A stretch of DNA of 64,000 nt from positions 415,001 through 479,000 of the forward strand of contig JACATO010002143.1 of NCBI GenBank assembly GCA_018389105.1. Direction: 5' to 3'. The stretch comes from Nautilus pompilius. Its lineage: Eukaryota > Mollusca > Cephalopoda > Nautilida > Nautilidae. Under the pieces are notes generated by a model, which was not told the DNA's origin, ran no database searches, and saw nothing but the letters and a program-made list of their open reading frames with translations. Positions 60,670 to 64,000 of this stretch are shown piece after piece; positions within the stretch are counted from its first letter, which is position 1; every line of letters begins with the position of its first letter. A program made the translations under genes and the position numbers.

Positions 60670-61378
60670 CCCGCCAGGGTATTTCCACCTGGAGGTTTTA
60701 CACCACAACCAGATCTGAAGTCGAAAAAGTTATTGTAAGTTATTACTGGCACCGCTGGCTCAAGACTCCCTCCGCAACCTACCTAGGTCGGTAGAGCTGA
60801 TACCCAGCAACTCGAGGTTGCTCCTGCCAATGCCAGGGGTGGGGGGGGGGCTCTCCCAAGGAGAGGGGGGGTCGGGTTAAAGCATAACGTTGACAGCAGT
60901 TCACGTATTGTTTACAGTGAATCGCTCGAGCGACCACGTGACTCGCCCCCCTAACCCCAGCAGCTTTGACGATCTAATCTGCACTATCTCTTCTTCTTCT
61001 CCGCACGAGCACAATAGATTTCTCAACTTCTGATCGGTTACAGGCGGTTTAATAATAAGCTGTCGGTCCCGTGAGGCTGCATTGGACAAATAAAATGGAA
61101 AGAACAATAATAATCTAAACGATAGAGCCGAACAACGGGCAGAGATAAATACAGTATCCACCTATAGGCTGGTAATCACAACAGAAAGAAATTAATGCAT
61201 ACACTTAATTTTAAATACATTTTATTCATGGAGATTTTTTAAAAAGAAAAGTTAAATTCAAAAATAAATTTTAAAGTATATATATATGTGTGTGTGTGTG
61301 TGGTGTGTGTGTGTGTTTGTATTTTAACCAATCACGAGCCTTTAAAATTTGGTGCGGACCTCATCTGCTTGTTTCCAA
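60670..61378. other. Region upstream of TMEM231
   Basis: It holds a possible decayed SINE (near 60780-60830), poly-G runs at 60840-60870 and a (TG)n run at 61286-61317, then about 60 bp to the TMEM231 start codon. No TATA box was identified; the promoter is presumably TATA-less and close to the ATG. Confidence 0.4.
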
Positions 61379-62265
61379 ATGGTGGTCTACGAGGCGTTTT
61401 CGCATCCCGAGTTACGGCGATACAAGACCCACATCTTTTCGAAGGCAACTTTACTGCAAATCGCGATTGCATTTCTGACTTTCATCCCGCCCCTTTTTGT
61501 GGTGCACAGGAGCCGGGGTGAGTGCGGGTTCTGCCGGCCGTGTCGCCGTAAGCGGTGGGCGGACGGTCTGGGTTCGTCGGGCCGGGGGGTGGGTGACCAG
61601 CCAGCCAGCCAGCTCCCTTTGTTTCCAGACCCCGTCCCCCCCATCCCCCCTGCCCCTCTCGCTCCCGTCCGTCCGTTCATTTATTAGCGACAATTAGGCT
61701 GCGTCACACGCCTGGCACTGAGGTAGTTGCTAGGGTAAACAAACAAATGTGCCTCGTTTCTTTCTCTCCGCCGCGTAGTATTTGGCTGCCCAGGGCGAAG
61801 ACTTGGGATGGAGGGAGGGGGGGGGGACCGCGACTCCCCTCGGTTTTACTTCGCGATTTCCTCAGTGCACGATGCAGAGTTGCAACCAACGAATTCCTTA
61901 ATTTCTGGGTGGGTTGTAAACGAATCTTGGCATCATCTTGCTTTATAGATTGAGAAAAGGCGATGCATTCAGGATCCCTCCCCCCCTGTACTGTGAGCAG
62001 CTGTTCCTAGTTACGTTGTGAATCTGATAGATCTTGTGCTACCATTTACTCTGTGTGTTTGTGAAATTTAAAAAAAAACAAAAATCTGCTTAGCAATCAC
62101 TTAAATCTGTTGAAATAAAGGGGAAAAGGTTTAAGATCCTGATTTATTGTTGTGATTTTTTTCTACTTCAGTATAAAACATCAGCATTGTTTTACTCCGC
62201 TTTCTTTTTTTTATTGCTCTAGACATTGTGAATAAGATGATTTACATATTTTTTATTGACCCATG

Positions 62266-62311
<46 letters not shown>

Positions 62312-63749
62312 GTTGTTGTTGTTTAGGATACTGGTTAAAAGAAGCTTACTATAGGGAACAGCCAAAAATCACTTTCAAGAGAGAGCTGCTATTGGTTTTA
62401 CAGCTGAAAGATGAGAAATATCTTACATACAGCACCATGGAAAACTACAACCTTCTGCAGCAGGAGTTTCTCAGAATACCTCTCATAAAGGTGTGTGAAA
62501 TCATTATCGGGATTTGTTTTGGTATGCTGTTTGGTATTGAGTGAGTTGATGAATCTTTTGCTTGGTGTTTGATTACATTGATGTTGCTTAGGTCTTTTAC
62601 CATAATTTGTGAACGTGAAAAAGTGTGACTATTCATCTGCCACTATAGAAAAATGGCTTAGTAATGATGTAGTGCCATGACAATGAAACTTGTGATGGCA
62701 TAATAAAAAAAAAAAAAACTTTTTTATGTGAGCTGTTTGCAATATTTTTGATTTGTTTTCTTCATAAACTGAGTAGCTTTCAGTTAACAGTAAATTTCAA
62801 TTGTGTGTCCACATAAGTTTACCTGTATTTATTTATGGATGTAGGGAGGGAATAACTGTTTCTCACAAGAGTGTCATAATGCACCCCACACACTTTTTAT
62901 TAAACCCTCCATATGCCATGTTGCTTTTTAATTATGCCTCCTGAGATGCAGTTTCAGCTTATTCTAGAAGCAATAGTGTTTGTGTTGAATGGTGTTACAT
63001 TTAATCAACACATTTCTAATGTAAAATGTATGGGGTTTTGCCTTCCTTTTAACATAATCCTGTGTCATAGCCCCTATGGCTTTACCTGTGCTGAGTAATA
63101 CAAATTTGAAGGGTAGTGGGGTAAAAATGTATCCCAGGTGGTATACATAGGGTTAGCTGGCATGTTTTCTCCCTAACACAAGCCCATGCTAAATTCAGAA
63201 TTTAAGAAACATATATAAGCCACGTGAACTGGTGAAAGGTACATATATTTTTTTGCTTATCGAGGTTTTGCTATAAGAAAAGGGCAAACAGCAATTTGAG
63301 CATAAAAGAATATGAAAGAGTATTTTTGCTTGCTTTACATATTCTGTCATGTTTCTGCATATTGCTGGGGTCACTTAAAGATTTTCCTTTAAAATAAATA
63401 TATTCGATTTTCAAAATTAATTCTGGTGGTCTGCTTTGTCAATATACATTTGGTTTACATGTGACTAAACTATTTGCTTTGTGTTTTTAATAATATATTT
63501 TGATCTCTTCCACATGACAAAATATTTTTCCATCACACTCTTAGTGCATATTTATCTGGATCACAGTATCTGCTGAAGTTTCCCAACTGGAAAATTTTCA
63601 TGCTATTTTCTTTACTACAGACACGAGAAGAAGATGAAAATAGAGATGGGAAGTTTGACAGGGTTTACTTCACCCTAGAAATGCCGCTATTTAATTCCGA
63701 GCACGTGGTTGGTGTTCAACTCTTGCTGATATTTTCCTTTTCTTTAGAA
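61379..63749 (+). CDS. TMEM231: TMEM231, exons 1-3 (3'-partial)
   Basis: Exons 61379-61517, 62327-62490 and 63621-63749 join in frame (phases 1 and 0) and encode the N-terminal 143 or so residues. The start MVVYEAFSHPELRRYK matches the conserved MxVYEVFSHPxxRRYR start of TMEM231. It is followed by the first membrane helix (LLQIAIAFLTFIPPLFVV), GYWLKEAYYREQPKITF and the conserved TREEDENRDGKFDRVYF and EHVVGVQLLL. TMEM231 belongs to the ciliary transition-zone MKS/B9 complex and helps gate membrane-protein entry to cilia. The next exon should begin around MSTF..; none follows before the window end, but a perfect candidate lies inverted at 42182-42325. Confidence 0.9.
62267..62310. repeat. (ATT)n microsatellite next to a splice acceptor
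   Basis: ATT repeats pass into GTTGTTGTTGTTTAG, which is the acceptor of TMEM231 exon 2. Confidence 0.95.
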
Positions 63750-64000
63750 GTAAGTTTGCTTTATTTATTTAATTTTTGTGTGTGGTGATGCTCTTCAATT
63801 ATTTAATGCTGACTGATTTATTCATGATACATGAATTAGCAGTAATCAGTTACCTTCCTCCCATGTGTATGAATATAAACAGACAAAATTAAACTGGCAG
63901 GAATATATTTTAGATGAGAGTATTAGATTACATATCTATACAATCCTTTTTCTTGTAACTCTAGAAGTTGGTTTGTGGATTCATTCATCTTAAGAAAATG
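62491..64000 (+). other. TMEM231 introns 2 and 3 (partial)
   Basis: AT-rich intronic sequence around exon 3 (63621-63749). No further exon, RNA or recognisable transposon up to the window end. Confidence 0.6.

Noticed and set aside
60086-60738. Frames rich in CGCYPGRDLL
   Set aside because: Artefact of the 36/37-bp minisatellite.

Overview
This window is nuclear DNA from an animal. Genes are split by many GT-AG introns, composition is mostly AT-rich with scattered GC-rich patches, and microsatellites, satellites and DNA-transposon relics are frequent. The protein repertoire is metazoan: LRP-type propellers, HYR, alpha-kinase-like proteins and the ciliary protein TMEM231. A marine invertebrate, probably a lophotrochozoan such as a mollusc, fits best. 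That placement is an inference, supported only weakly by dispersed GGGAGATAA-type words that I associate with molluscan genomes. No bacterial, viral or organellar genes were seen.

Region 1 (1-31960, + strand) is the 3' part of one large spliced gene. Twenty-two exons join in frame with consensus splice sites and give about 1347 residues. The product is a single-pass membrane protein: two YWTD (LDLR class B) propellers with EGF-like modules, a GCC2/GCC3-type cysteine module, a Ser/Thr-rich linker, two HYR domains, a sushi-like module, a novel juxtamembrane block with an RRKR dibasic site, a second GCC2/GCC3 module, a transmembrane helix and a Tyr-rich tail. The 5' end lies left of the window. 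Its introns have collected mobile DNA: a 122-bp satellite array, a Tigger/pogo relic, a 2.4-kb hAT element with matching target-site duplications, a Tc1/mariner relic, two copies of one MITE family and SINE-like pieces.

Region 2 (31961-about 38420) is the downstream/3'-UTR zone of that gene, rich in CT tracts. A polyadenylation hexamer sits at 38397.

Region 3 (38.4-48.3 kb) is mostly intergenic. It holds an unassigned 95-codon frame near 40.5 kb, degenerate repeats near 41 kb, an isolated TMEM231 exon 4 on the minus strand at 42182-42325, and a 2-kb CA-rich array with a higher-order repeat.

Region 4 (48.3-55.4 kb) carries two related minus-strand genes for compact alpha-kinase-fold proteins. 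Both keep the zinc-binding module but have lost catalytic residues, so they look like pseudokinases. Each seems to have an untranslated first exon.

Region 5 (55.4-61.3 kb) contains a second hAT relic with terminal inverted repeats, a GA-rich array with embedded TGACGTCA palindromes, and a 36/37-bp minisatellite.

Region 6 (61379-end, + strand) starts TMEM231, a transition-zone protein; exons 1-3 are present and the gene runs off the right edge. The matching exon 4 lies 19 kb upstream in reverse orientation. That is the most puzzling structural fact in the window.
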